Below, in pieces: positions 1 to 8,598 of a stretch of 25,087 bases of DNA (the stretch's first letter is position 1; the number at the start of each line of letters is the position of its first letter). The stretch lies in assembly GCA_040002845.1 (NCBI GenBank), contig JBDUDR010000025.1, positions 1 through 25,087 of the forward strand, written 5' to 3'. The notes beneath the pieces are model-generated. The model ran no database searches. It was given only the letters and a program-made list of their open reading frames with translations, and was not told where the DNA came from. The translations under genes were made by a program, and so were the position numbers. The stretch comes from JBDUDR01 sp040002845 (lineage in GTDB: Bacteria > Actinomycetota > Actinomycetes > Propionibacteriales > Nocardioidaceae).

Positions 1-1
1 C

Positions 2-55
2 CCCAAGGCTGACCTGGACAAGCTCGCCCGGCTCGACGTCGCTCAGTCCGACTAG
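2..55 (+). CDS. C-terminal tail of an unidentified protein (partial)
   Basis: An open frame enters from the left edge and ends at a TAG at 53-55. It encodes only 17 residues (PKADLDKLARLDVAQSD), a charged helical tail. That is too little to name a family. The frame is chosen because it is open from the edge and has C or G at almost every third codon position; the frame one base earlier stops at 10-12. Confidence 0.35.
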   Translation, partial: PKADLDKLARLDVAQSD

Positions 56-375
56 GGTTCGCCACCGATCACGGCCGGCGCACCTGGTTGGTGCGACGGC
101 TGGCCTCCGCCCTCGACGAGATGTCACCGTTGTCCGCGGACGAACGCGCGGCCGGGGCCGGGATGGCCAACCGGCAAGTGACGATCCGCTAGCTCACACG
201 GGCCAGGACTCGTTAGCCCACAAGGGTCAGATTGCCTTCTCCGGTGGGTGTCCAGGCGATGGCGATTGCGGATTCATCTTGTTTCGCCTGGGTCGCTCGT
301 CTAGCCTGATCGCAGCCCGATCGTTGTTGCATCCCCCGTCAGCAACGGTCGGGCACCCTCCTGTCCTGGACTGAA
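56..375. other. Stretch without a confident gene
   Basis: No complete gene is convincing here. A plus-strand frame open from 13 to the TAG at 190-192 reads TDHGRRTWLVRRLASALDEM and then a short helical tail. This loosely resembles the end of a MarR-type winged-helix regulator, but it has no good start codon or ribosome site, so it may be a remnant. The rest, 193-314, shows nothing I can assign. A hairpin at 315-354 is listed separately. Confidence 0.3.
315..354 (-). terminator. Strong hairpin behind arcA
   Basis: Bases 315-326 pair with 343-354 over 12 base pairs with one G-U pair, leaving a 16-base loop. It begins 21 nt beyond the arcA stop codon. There is no T-run after it, so it may terminate with Rho or protect the 3' end rather than act as a classic intrinsic terminator. 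Confidence 0.5.
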
Positions 376-1605
376 TCAGACCGGTTCGAGCAGGGGATCG
401 CGCGCAATGGGGCATGACATGCAGCGCGGACCGCCGCGGCCGGACCCGAGCTCCGAACCGCTGATCGCCACCACCTCGATCCCCGCTTCCTCCAGGCGCT
501 GGTTGGTCTCGGTGTTGCGTTCGTACGCGACCGCCACCCGCGGGGCGATGGCCAACGTGTTGTTCCCGTCGTCCCACTGCTCGCGCTCGGCGGTGACCGG
601 ATCCAGACCCGTGTCGATGCGATGCAGGGTGTCGATGCCCATCGCCTTGGCGGCGGCGATCAGGAACGGCTCGGGTGGCGCGACGTCGAGCACGATCTCA
701 TCGGGGTGCCCGTCGAGGCCTTCCCGCGTGACGGCGTACGCGACGAGCGTGTCGGCCACGTTGGGGTACATCACGATCTTGTCCGAGTCGACCATGGTCA
801 AGACGGTGTCGAGATGCATGGTGGCTCGCTCCTGCGCGATCGGCACCGCAAGCAGGGTGTGTGCGAGATCAGCGGAGAACACCTGACGGGCAAGCCGTTC
901 GGCTCCAGCTGGCGTCGTGCGCTCACCCACCCCCACTGCCAGCACACCAGGCGCCAGGAGAAGTACGTCGCCGCCCTCGACATGCTCCAGCTCCCAGCCG
1001 TATCTGCGCTCGGTGCCGGCAAAGCGGGGGTGGTGACGGTAAATCAGCTCGGTCAGGTGGGTCTCGCGTTCCCGAGCCGGCATCGCCAGACTCGTCACTG
1101 CCACCTGGTCCCGTATCCAGACGCTGGAGTCCCGGGTGAACAGCAGGTTGGGCAGTGGTGCGATCAGGAAGTCGTCATGTGCCAGCAGGCTCGTGACCAG
1201 CCCGTAGCCGCCGCGTACCTCGTCGTTGCGGATGCCCGCCGTCAAGGTGGCCGCCAGCTGCTCCGCGTCGAGACCGTTGAGGTGGTCGACCAGATAGTTG
1301 CGCATCGTGTCGCCCATGTGCCGACCGGCCGTGACATCGGTGACCGCCTGCTCGCGGGCTTCGGCGCTGGCGAGGGCCTCCGCCAGCAGATCGACGAGAT
1401 AGAGCACCTCGACACCGCGGTCGCGCAGGGCCCGGGCGAAGGCGTCGTGTTCCTCTTGAGCCCGCACGATCCACGGAATTCCGTCGAACAACAGCGAGTC
1501 GTTGTTGCGTGGAGTCAGTCGCTGGAGCTCGGGGCCGGGCCGGTGCAGCAGCACAGTACGCAGGCGCCCGACCTCACTGTCGACGCCGAGCGAGTTAGCG
1601 ATCAT
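376..1605 (-). CDS. arcA: Arginine deiminase
   Basis: This 409-residue cytoplasmic enzyme hydrolyses L-arginine to citrulline and ammonia, the first step of the arginine deiminase pathway. The guanidine-modifying fold is clear: FTRDS at 156-160, EGGD at 210-213, HLD at 264-266, and the C-terminal RCMSCPIARD with the nucleophile Cys395, matching Cys406 of the Pseudomonas enzyme. The length is normal for the family (about 410). The ATG at 1605 is supported by the conserved start (NSLGVDSEVGRLRTVLLHRP). The gene overlaps the end of the upstream membrane-protein gene by 11 bp, so it is probably co-transcribed and perhaps translationally coupled. No arcB, arcC or arginine antiporter gene is in the window, so whether it makes ATP, ammonia for acid resistance, or only degrades arginine cannot be told. 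Its place behind envelope genes is unexpected. Confidence 0.96.
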   Translation of the reverse strand: MIANSLGVDSEVGRLRTVLLHRPGPELQRLTPRNNDSLLFDGIPWIVRAQEEHDAFARALRDRGVEVLYLVDLLAEALASAEAREQAVTDVTAGRHMGDTMRNYLVDHLNGLDAEQLAATLTAGIRNDEVRGGYGLVTSLLAHDDFLIAPLPNLLFTRDSSVWIRDQVAVTSLAMPARERETHLTELIYRHHPRFAGTERRYGWELEHVEGGDVLLLAPGVLAVGVGERTTPAGAERLARQVFSADLAHTLLAVPIAQERATMHLDTVLTMVDSDKIVMYPNVADTLVAYAVTREGLDGHPDEIVLDVAPPEPFLIAAAKAMGIDTLHRIDTGLDPVTAEREQWDDGNNTLAIAPRVAVAYERNTETNQRLEEAGIEVVAISGSELGSGRGGPRCMSCPIARDPLLEPV

Positions 1606-3724
1606 GGACGGAGCCTAGTGGTGAGTCATTCTCCTTCGCTGGTTCCACGATCGGCATGACAACCTCGTCGGCCAGCGTTGCAACCAGCAGAGGGAGACCC
1701 ACGATCGCGACCGCGGCGAACACCGCGACTCCCGAGTCGTTGACAACCGAGCCGAGAACTGCGGTCACCAGCAGGCCGATCAGGACCGCCGGCAGCCAGC
1801 GGCTGCGCTCTAGCAACGGCCGTCCTGGACCACCGGGTCTTCGAAACAGCCACCAGAGCGCGAGTGCGGTCAGCGGCAGCATCATGGCCAACGAACTGTG
1901 CGTGAGAACCTGAAGGTTGGAGTCCGCCTTGCGCGTCACGACCGTCCAAGCGGTGCCGTCCAGCACCTGGCCGACAAATCGCCCGAGGTGTGTCTGCGAC
2001 TCGACGGGACGCGCATGGTCGAGCAGCGCCAACACCGTTACTGTCACCACACCTGCCAGGCCGGCAGTCAACGCCCGGCCGGCGGACAACCTGACCCTGG
2101 CGGCCACCATGGTCATCAAGATGATCGCCGGAGTCAGCGCGATGACTCCGCCGAAGTCAGACCCCAGCCCCGGCATCCCGTCGATGCCCACAACAGCAAG
2201 GCCGAAGCTCGCCGCCACCCAGCCCGCCGCTTGCGGGTGGGCCGCCAGCAGGGCCGCCAGGCAGATCAGGGTGCCAGCCGCATAAACCCCGAAGGGCATG
2301 TTGCCGAATCCGGTGAACCGCCCGGCAACGATGCCGTCGTACCCGAGCAGGCTGTTGAGCTGCAGATGGGAGCCGGTCAGCGCATCACCCGCGAGCACGG
2401 CACACGTTATTGCCGAGACGGCAACAACGCGTCCGTACCGACTCCTCTTCCACGGTCCCAACGCCACCACAGCCAACACGCCCGCGGCCGCCGCGACTGT
2501 GAGAACCAGCAGCGCCAGCGCTGGATGGGCCTGCCGCCACCAGGGGAAGAGGTTGGCCAGGAACGTGCCTACCGGAACGCTCGCGACGAACAGGCTCCCC
2601 GCACGTACGCTTCGCCGTTGCCACCGTGGCGACCCGTTGTCGCGACGCAACCACCAGAATGCGCACGCGCAGAGCAGCAGCTCCAACCCGACCAGCAGGA
2701 AGGGAAACTGTGAGCTCAGCCGTCGGTGCTGTACGGCTGCCTGGTCCTGATCGCTGAACCCGTGGATCTGATGATCCAGGCTCGTCGGGTCGGCGATCGA
2801 GCCGAACGGCTGGCCGGCCATCGCGGACGGTGCCGGTTGGCCGAGTGCGGCCAGCACCGTGGGTGCCACGTCGATCAGCTGGACGAACCCTGTGCGACCC
2901 GTGCTCGCCGACTGAAGAAGACCGGGGGTGATCCCGCGGCCGTACATCACCGCGACGTGGAGGCGCGACGTCTCCACGCCGATCTCGGAGATGCCCACCA
3001 CGATGACCACGTCGGCCTGACCGGCGGTGGCCGCGGCAACGCCGGACAGGATCTGGTCGAGCTCATCGACCGCACCGTCTCCAGGAAGCGAGGCGGACAC
3101 CGGCTGGGCAGCGACCAGCGTGAGCGGGCAGGTGTCCACGAGCCGCCGCCACCCGGCGGGCACGGCCGGCAGGTTGGCAGTCTCGACGCGGGCGCTGGGC
3201 GCCGCCACCGCTAGCGGCGCATCGGCCCCGACGGAAGTGGTGCAGGACAGCTGTGTGCCGAGCAACGCGACCTCGGCGCCGTAGTTGCGGCTGTCGTTGG
3301 CCGTCGTCACATCGGGACTGGTCCGACCGTCGATCAGCGGGGGATCGCCGGACTGCCAGGCGCAGCCCGGGGTCTCCTCGGGTGCTGACGGGTCTGTTGC
3401 GGCAGCCGGGTCGAGTGCTGGTTTCGGGTAGACCGCCCGGTTCCCGGCACCGAGGGTGACCCAGCCGTCCCATGGACAGGTCTGCGAGACAGCGGCGCGG
3501 GTGGTCAGCAGCCCGGAACTCCCGCCGCTCGCCAGTGTCCACAGTGCCGGGCTACGCGACTTGGAGACGACGGCCCAGGTCAGCCCGGGTACGCCCACCA
3601 CGATCACGTGGTCCGCGTTCGGTACGTCTGCTGGGCTGGGAGTCGCGACGACCCGGACGACCCCGCCCGCCAACGCGACCAGCGAGCCGGCGACGACTGA
3701 CCAGACGACGACACTCCGTCTCAC
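1595..3724 (-). CDS. Large polytopic membrane protein with degenerate alkaline-phosphatase-like domain (paralog B)
   Basis: This 709-residue protein is of unassigned function. An N-terminal membrane anchor or signal (about 5-27) is followed by an extracytoplasmic domain (about 35-330) and roughly eleven hydrophobic helices (about 340-695). The outer domain resembles the alkaline-phosphatase/sulfatase fold: VIVVGVPGLTW at 40-50, PALWTL at 59-64, CPWDGWVTLGAG at 83-94, and the closing FVQLIDVAPTVLAALG at 280-295. The Asp expected in the first strand (normally DG) is missing, so it may be catalytically dead. The membrane part has polar motifs shared with the paralog at 6454-8598: GRFTGFGN 468-475, GSDFGG 521-526, RPVESQTHLGRFV 572-584 and NDSGV 662-666. 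The GTG start at 3724 overlaps the glycosyltransferase stop by 4 nt (GTGA). Together with the flippase and glycosyltransferase it probably acts in envelope glycan assembly, which is inference. Confidence 0.85.
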   Translation of the reverse strand: MRRSVVVWSVVAGSLVALAGGVVRVVATPSPADVPNADHVIVVGVPGLTWAVVSKSRSPALWTLASGGSSGLLTTRAAVSQTCPWDGWVTLGAGNRAVYPKPALDPAAATDPSAPEETPGCAWQSGDPPLIDGRTSPDVTTANDSRNYGAEVALLGTQLSCTTSVGADAPLAVAAPSARVETANLPAVPAGWRRLVDTCPLTLVAAQPVSASLPGDGAVDELDQILSGVAAATAGQADVVIVVGISEIGVETSRLHVAVMYGRGITPGLLQSASTGRTGFVQLIDVAPTVLAALGQPAPSAMAGQPFGSIADPTSLDHQIHGFSDQDQAAVQHRRLSSQFPFLLVGLELLLCACAFWWLRRDNGSPRWQRRSVRAGSLFVASVPVGTFLANLFPWWRQAHPALALLVLTVAAAAGVLAVVALGPWKRSRYGRVVAVSAITCAVLAGDALTGSHLQLNSLLGYDGIVAGRFTGFGNMPFGVYAAGTLICLAALLAAHPQAAGWVAASFGLAVVGIDGMPGLGSDFGGVIALTPAIILMTMVAARVRLSAGRALTAGLAGVVTVTVLALLDHARPVESQTHLGRFVGQVLDGTAWTVVTRKADSNLQVLTHSSLAMMLPLTALALWWLFRRPGGPGRPLLERSRWLPAVLIGLLVTAVLGSVVNDSGVAVFAAVAIVGLPLLVATLADEVVMPIVEPAKENDSPLGSVHDR

Positions 3725-4848
3725 GATGTCGGCTCGGGCGCATCGGGTAACAACGAGGTGTACGCCTCACCGATCTGAGCCACTACGCGGGCGTCGGTCG
3801 GCAGCCTCGAGGCAGCCGAGAGGGCGCGTAGGCGCAGCGCGGACGCGTAGGCCGGGTCGTCGAGGATCTGCGAAATGGCGTCGGCCAGGGCGCGTGCGTC
3901 GCGAGGTGGGACCAGCACACCTCCGTCACCGACGAGCGCGGGTAGTCCACCGGCTGTGGTGCCGACGAACGGGACACCGGCCCGCAGGGCTTCCTGTGCC
4001 GCCAGCGGACTTCCCTCCCAGACGCTCGGCAGGACCATCATGTCGGCCGCCTGGAGGAGGTCGGGGACGTCGCTGCGCCGGCCGAGGATCCTGACCGGCA
4101 ATGCCGAAGCCTCGATCTCCTCGAGCATCTCGGACTCGCTCGGACCGTCTCCAACAGCGACGAAGAGCGGCACCGGACTGCGATCGCGCAGCCGGCCGGC
4201 GGCCTGGAGCAGCCAGGGGTACCCCTTTTGCGGGTGCAGACGCGCGACCGTGAGGATGACCGGCCGGACGCCAGCCCCGAGCTCTGCAAGCACCTCGGCA
4301 CGCGTCCGTCGCACCGCTGCCGCGGGAGGCGCGCTGACCGGTGCATACCGTACGTCCCTACCGCCGAGCGAGCGGACCCGCGTCTCGAGATCTGGCGAGA
4401 CGCAGAGCGAAATGTCGGCTCGCCGCGCCACCCTGCGCTCGAGCAGTCCGGACAACCGGGCACCCCCTCCACCGGATAGGACCGCGTTGTGCCAGGTGAC
4501 GACGAGCGGTCGCGGCAGGGCGGCGGCCAAGCCCGCCAGCAGACCTGCCCGCAGGCCGTGCGCGTGCACCAGATCGGCAGTGCGGGCCACTCGGCGAAGG
4601 GTTGCCATCGTCTGGACGTCGTGCCAGGGATGTGGACGTCCGGAGATCCTGACCGGCACGTAGCCGTTGCGAGAGTCGGCAAAGCCGAACCTCTCCGCGG
4701 TCGCTGGCGGGCATGCGACCACGACGTGCACGCCAGCATCAGACAGCGCGTCGGCCAGGACGCTGACATGGCGGCCGGTGCCGCCGGCGCTGGTCGCGAG
4801 CACCAAGAGGACTCGCCGCCCAGCCAGGTCGTGTCCCAGGTCAGTCAT
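3721..4848 (-). CDS. Glycosyltransferase family 4 (GT-B fold)
   Basis: This 375-residue cytoplasmic transferase probably moves a sugar from a nucleotide-sugar donor to a lipid or glycan acceptor. It has the GT-B plan: an N-terminal acceptor domain with a glycine loop (TSAGGTGRH, 19-27) and HAHG (95-98), then a donor domain starting VILTVARLHPQKG (197-209) and ending with the EGSPLAAQE motif (E278 and E286, the E-x7-E signature of GT4). The family retains configuration. The open frame runs further upstream into murJ, but the ATG at 4848 is preceded by GGAGGA at the right distance and begins the typical RRVLLVLATSAGG strand. It overlaps murJ by 8 nt and the next gene by 4 nt, so it belongs to a coupled operon. 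Donor and acceptor cannot be read from sequence. Confidence 0.9.
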   Translation of the reverse strand: MTDLGHDLAGRRVLLVLATSAGGTGRHVSVLADALSDAGVHVVVACPPATAERFGFADSRNGYVPVRISGRPHPWHDVQTMATLRRVARTADLVHAHGLRAGLLAGLAAALPRPLVVTWHNAVLSGGGGARLSGLLERRVARRADISLCVSPDLETRVRSLGGRDVRYAPVSAPPAAAVRRTRAEVLAELGAGVRPVILTVARLHPQKGYPWLLQAAGRLRDRSPVPLFVAVGDGPSESEMLEEIEASALPVRILGRRSDVPDLLQAADMMVLPSVWEGSPLAAQEALRAGVPFVGTTAGGLPALVGDGGVLVPPRDARALADAISQILDDPAYASALRLRALSAASRLPTDARVVAQIGEAYTSLLPDAPEPTS

Positions 4849-6457
4849 GCACATCCTCCGCTGCTCGGTCGCGCAACGTGTGCAACGAGCCAAGCACGAC
4901 GTCCCTGCCCAGGAGATAGACCACGGCCGCAAACACGCACATCGTGACCAAACCGATGACGACCGACTGCCCGACGGCTGCGAGCACACCGCCGTGATCG
5001 AGCGCGTGGTTCAGTACGGTGCCGACTGCCGCTCCCACCGCAGCCGCCACCACACCCAGGATCGTGCTCTTGCCGACGCCCGCCAGCGCCGGGCCACCGT
5101 GCGAGGAACGCACAGCCCACCCGAGCAGGACACCTAGGAGAAGCATGCCCAGCGAATTGCCGAGGGACAGGGCGAGCACGCGGTCGTCGCCCGGCATGGC
5201 CGCTGCGAGCACCAGGTCCGCCACGATCACAGACACCCAACCGGTGACGCACATACTGGCCGTGAGCCTGGCCCTCCCGCTCGCGTACAACGCCCTGGAA
5301 AGGCAAGCGAACAGGCCGTACCCGACCAACCCCAGGGAGAACGCCATGATGCCGTCCGCAACGGGATCGACACTGGGTTGACCTGGTGCCGACTGGGCGA
5401 TCACCCGGGCCACAGGTCTGGCCAAGGCGAGTGCTGACGCGGTGGCCATCAGCATTGTCAGGACGACGATCCTGGCGGAGGCCGCGAGCTCGTTGTTGTA
5501 GGCGTCCCGGTCGCCTGCGTCCCAGCGCGCCGACAGCCGGGGGAACGCCGACGTGGCCACCGGGACCGCCAGCACCGCCCAGGGCAGCAGGTAGATCGTC
5601 TGCGCCTGGAAGAAAGCGGCGGCGGCACCATCGGGCACCCCGTGCTGGTTGCTCAGTCGCAGGGCAACCACGACCGAGATCTGCTGGGCGGCGAGTGTGG
5701 CCACCCCCGCCGCCGCGAGATGGGTGGCCTGAACGGCCACCCCGGCCGGGAACCGCAGCGTCGGGCGGAGCCTCATCCCGGTACGTGACAACGGCGCCAG
5801 CAGGCTCAACGACAACACGACGACGCCGAGCGTGGTGCCCACCGAGAGGACGAGCTGCTGGCCCTGGGTGACTGAGTCCACGTCGGTTCCCCTCGGTGCC
5901 AGCACCCCATAGGTCACGTACGCGAAGATCACGACCAGACTCGACAGCAGAGGCGCAAGAGCGGGCCCGCCGAAGCGGCGGTGGGCCTGCAAGATCCCGG
6001 TCAGCACCACGCCGATGCCGTACAGGACGACCTGGGGGGCGAACACCCGCAGCATCGAGGCGCCCACGTCGACAGCACCTGTGCAGCCCTTGTCGGCGAG
6101 GAGCGCCGCCGATATCGGGTGTGCGAAGACGGCGACCAGGACGGCGAGGGGCGCGAGGACGGCGATCGACCAGGAGAGCAACGCACTTGCCGTCCGGTCG
6201 GCGTGCTCGGTGTCGCCCCGGTTGATCGCCCCAGCCAGCAGGGGGATCACCAGACTGGCCAGTGCACCACCGGCAACGATCTCGTACAGGATGTTCGGGA
6301 CGGTGTTCACCGTGAAGTAGGTGTCGGCCAGGCAGTTGAAGCCGACCGTGCGGGCGAACACCAGGTTCCGGCCGAAGCCGGCCAGGCGGGCCAATACGGT
6401 GAGCGCCGTGATGAGCGCGGCGGCGCGCAGTAGTGAGGATCGAACCTGGCCGGTCAT
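4841..6457 (-). CDS. murJ: MurJ/MviN-family lipid flippase
   Basis: This 538-residue integral membrane protein of the MOP exporter superfamily has about 14 hydrophobic segments. MurJ moves lipid II, the peptidoglycan precursor, across the membrane; relatives move other polyprenyl-linked sugars. The N-terminus ARLAGFGRN (23-31) carries Arg24 and Arg30, matching the essential Arg18 and Arg24 of E. coli MurJ, and Asp45 matches Asp39. It lacks the long C-terminal pseudokinase and extracellular extension of mycobacterial MurJ. The start is ATG 6457, with a GGGGG-rich ribosome site and a 4-nt ATGA overlap with the upstream gene; the longer open frame beyond it runs into that gene. Its neighbours are a glycosyltransferase and two large membrane paralogs, so it may be a dedicated flippase for another glycan rather than the housekeeping lipid II flippase. 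Confidence 0.88.
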   Translation of the reverse strand: MTGQVRSSLLRAAALITALTVLARLAGFGRNLVFARTVGFNCLADTYFTVNTVPNILYEIVAGGALASLVIPLLAGAINRGDTEHADRTASALLSWSIAVLAPLAVLVAVFAHPISAALLADKGCTGAVDVGASMLRVFAPQVVLYGIGVVLTGILQAHRRFGGPALAPLLSSLVVIFAYVTYGVLAPRGTDVDSVTQGQQLVLSVGTTLGVVVLSLSLLAPLSRTGMRLRPTLRFPAGVAVQATHLAAAGVATLAAQQISVVVALRLSNQHGVPDGAAAAFFQAQTIYLLPWAVLAVPVATSAFPRLSARWDAGDRDAYNNELAASARIVVLTMLMATASALALARPVARVIAQSAPGQPSVDPVADGIMAFSLGLVGYGLFACLSRALYASGRARLTASMCVTGWVSVIVADLVLAAAMPGDDRVLALSLGNSLGMLLLGVLLGWAVRSSHGGPALAGVGKSTILGVVAAAVGAAVGTVLNHALDHGGVLAAVGQSVVIGLVTMCVFAAVVYLLGRDVVLGSLHTLRDRAAEDVHD

Positions 6458-8598
6458 GCCGCGCCCCCTGACCCCTTCAGGCATGCGACCAGGACCAATG
6501 GCGCTGTAGTCAACAACATGGCGCCGGCGACCACCACACCGGAGTCGTTGGTGACCGATCCGAGAACGGCGACCAGCGCGACCGAATGCAGCATTGGCCG
6601 CGATGTATCCCACCGTTCATAGACGGTGGCGAGCGCCGGAACCTCGAACTGCTTGACCTGTACCACGACCGCGATGGCGATCGCGGTTGCGATGGCGACG
6701 AGCACTCCCCCCGGACTGGTGACGGTGTCCAGGGCGCCGGACGCCTTGCGCAGCACGATGTCCGCCGCATCGCCGTCGATCACGCGCTGCACGAACCTGC
6801 CGAGATGGGTCTGGGACTCCGTCGGTCGGAGCCAGTCCAGCACTGCGATGACCATTGCGACCACGAAGCCAGCCAGGCCGACGGCGACCAGCCGCTTGAG
6901 AGAGATACGCACACCTGCCAGCTCCATGCCGAGCACGGCGAAGCCGGGAACCATGCTGACGACTCCGCCGAAGTCGGCACCGAAGGACGGCCAGCCTTCG
7001 ATCACGATGGCCACGAGCCCGATCACGGCCACGATGGCGATGGCCAGCCGCGGCCGCCCCTGCCTGCGCGCGATCTCGGCGAGGCAGGCGGACAGCACCA
7101 GGGCACTCGCCACGTACACAGCGAAAGTCGTGTTGTTGAACCCGAAGAAGCGCCCTCCGTTGACCGGACCGGAGACCAGCAGGCTGCCGAGCTGCAGCGG
7201 AGTGCCGAGCAGAGCATCGACCGTGAGCACGCCGAAGGTGAGTGCGCTGACGGTGAGTGCGGGAGCCCAGATCTCCGCACGCAGCTGCTTGGTTGGCTGG
7301 CCCCAGGCGACCACGGTGATCACGGCGATGATCGCGACCAGGGCGGTCAGCAGCGCCAGACCTGGGATCGGCGAGGTCCACCATGAGGTGAGGGTGGCCA
7401 GGTAGGTCGCCACCGGGGTGGCGGCCGCTCCCACCGCGGTCGCGATCACGATCCGGCGGTTGCGGGCGGTGAGCGCGGGAATGAGGTGCCGGAGGGATCG
7501 GCGGCGCGCCGACCAGCCGACGCCTCCGTACACGAGCACCTGGACCGCGGCGTATGCGGCGGCGAGCCAGTGCGCGATCCGTGGTGCCTCCTCGGTGAGG
7601 ACTGAGAGGTCCAAGCGGTTGTCGATGGTTCGCTGAGTGTCGATGCGCCGCTCGTCGCCGCGCTGCACAGTGGCTCCGTCCACGTTGGTGTCGGGTGCGC
7701 CGACCCGGGTGAGCAGGGTGGCGGTGAGGTCGGTGAGCTGGATGAGACCCGTGCGACGAGTCGAGTTCGACGTCAGCCAGGCGCGGAGCGAGCTGTCGGG
7801 GTCGAGCTGGATGGCCACCTGGAGACCCGGTTTGACATTCGGACTGTCCGCGATGCCGGCGATGAGCAGCTCGGCGTCGGGTGGCAGCTCGTCCACCACG
7901 GTGGCGATCTCGGTGTCCAGGTCATGCAACGTGGTGAGGCGGTCGATCCCGGCCGCTGGGAGATCGCCGCCGTCGATCACCACCACGGGGCACGCCGCAA
8001 GGTCGGCGTCTGCTACGTCGCTTGCGTACTCAGATACCTGGCCCGCCGTGTCGGCCAGGGCGACCGCGGCTCCTGGCCCGACCGCCAAACCGCAGACACC
8101 GACCTTGCGCAGCCCGTCTCCCAGGACTCCCGGCTCGCCGTATGAGCTGATCTCCTGGCGTTGCAGACGCTTGAAGTAGTGCCACCGGCCGACCGTCGTG
8201 CCCCGTACCGCGGGTAGTGGCGGGCAGCTCGCGTCGTCCCCCGTGGAAGTGCCGGGTGTCGGGCCCGCCGAGGGTGGGCTCGAGGGCGACCCAAGGGCGC
8301 GCTCACCGGCTGACAACGTGAGCCAGGCGTCGATCGGGCAGGTGACCGGCTTGACGGTACGCACGGAGATTGAGCCCACCGAGCCCTGACCGACCAGTCC
8401 CCACAAGGTGGGCGTTCCCTGACTGTCGATGTCGGACCAGCGGAGCCCGCCCACCCCGATCAGGACAACCGGTGCTGGAGTCGCCGCCTCGTCCTGGCCG
8501 ACTCGATCAGCGAATGCTGCGGGACCTGCGAGGATTCCGACGGCGGCCGCGATGGCGACGCACCAGGCGGCGCGACCGGTTCGCCGGCGAATCTTCAC
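6454..8598 (-). CDS. Large polytopic membrane protein with degenerate alkaline-phosphatase-like domain (paralog A)
   Basis: This 714-residue protein is the first gene of the operon and a paralog of the one at 1595-3724. A signal or anchor helix (about 9-30) leads to an extracytoplasmic domain (about 40-330): VVLIGVGGLRWSDI at 44-57, TPTLWGL 62-68, CPIDAWLTLSAG 87-98, and GLIQLTDLTATLLTRVG 284-300. About eleven membrane helices follow. The usual metal-binding Asp of the first strand is Gly here too (IGVGGL). Shared membrane motifs are GRFFGFNN 482-489, GADFGG 540-545, RPTESQTHLGRFV 591-603 and NDSGV 684-688. The start is GTG 8598, chosen because a TAGCCT box sits 6 nt before it and a clear signal sequence follows. 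I do not recognise a named family. A transferase or accessory role at the outer membrane face is inferred from its partners. Confidence 0.85.
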   Translation of the reverse strand: MKIRRRTGRAAWCVAIAAAVGILAGPAAFADRVGQDEAATPAPVVLIGVGGLRWSDIDSQGTPTLWGLVGQGSVGSISVRTVKPVTCPIDAWLTLSAGERALGSPSSPPSAGPTPGTSTGDDASCPPLPAVRGTTVGRWHYFKRLQRQEISSYGEPGVLGDGLRKVGVCGLAVGPGAAVALADTAGQVSEYASDVADADLAACPVVVIDGGDLPAAGIDRLTTLHDLDTEIATVVDELPPDAELLIAGIADSPNVKPGLQVAIQLDPDSSLRAWLTSNSTRRTGLIQLTDLTATLLTRVGAPDTNVDGATVQRGDERRIDTQRTIDNRLDLSVLTEEAPRIAHWLAAAYAAVQVLVYGGVGWSARRRSLRHLIPALTARNRRIVIATAVGAAATPVATYLATLTSWWTSPIPGLALLTALVAIIAVITVVAWGQPTKQLRAEIWAPALTVSALTFGVLTVDALLGTPLQLGSLLVSGPVNGGRFFGFNNTTFAVYVASALVLSACLAEIARRQGRPRLAIAIVAVIGLVAIVIEGWPSFGADFGGVVSMVPGFAVLGMELAGVRISLKRLVAVGLAGFVVAMVIAVLDWLRPTESQTHLGRFVQRVIDGDAADIVLRKASGALDTVTSPGGVLVAIATAIAIAVVVQVKQFEVPALATVYERWDTSRPMLHSVALVAVLGSVTNDSGVVVAGAMLLTTAPLVLVACLKGSGGAA

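Noticed and set aside
622..2713. Plus-strand open frames within arcA and paralog B
   Set aside because: They are mirror frames typical of GC-rich DNA, without ribosome sites or recognisable motifs, and opposite to well-supported genes.
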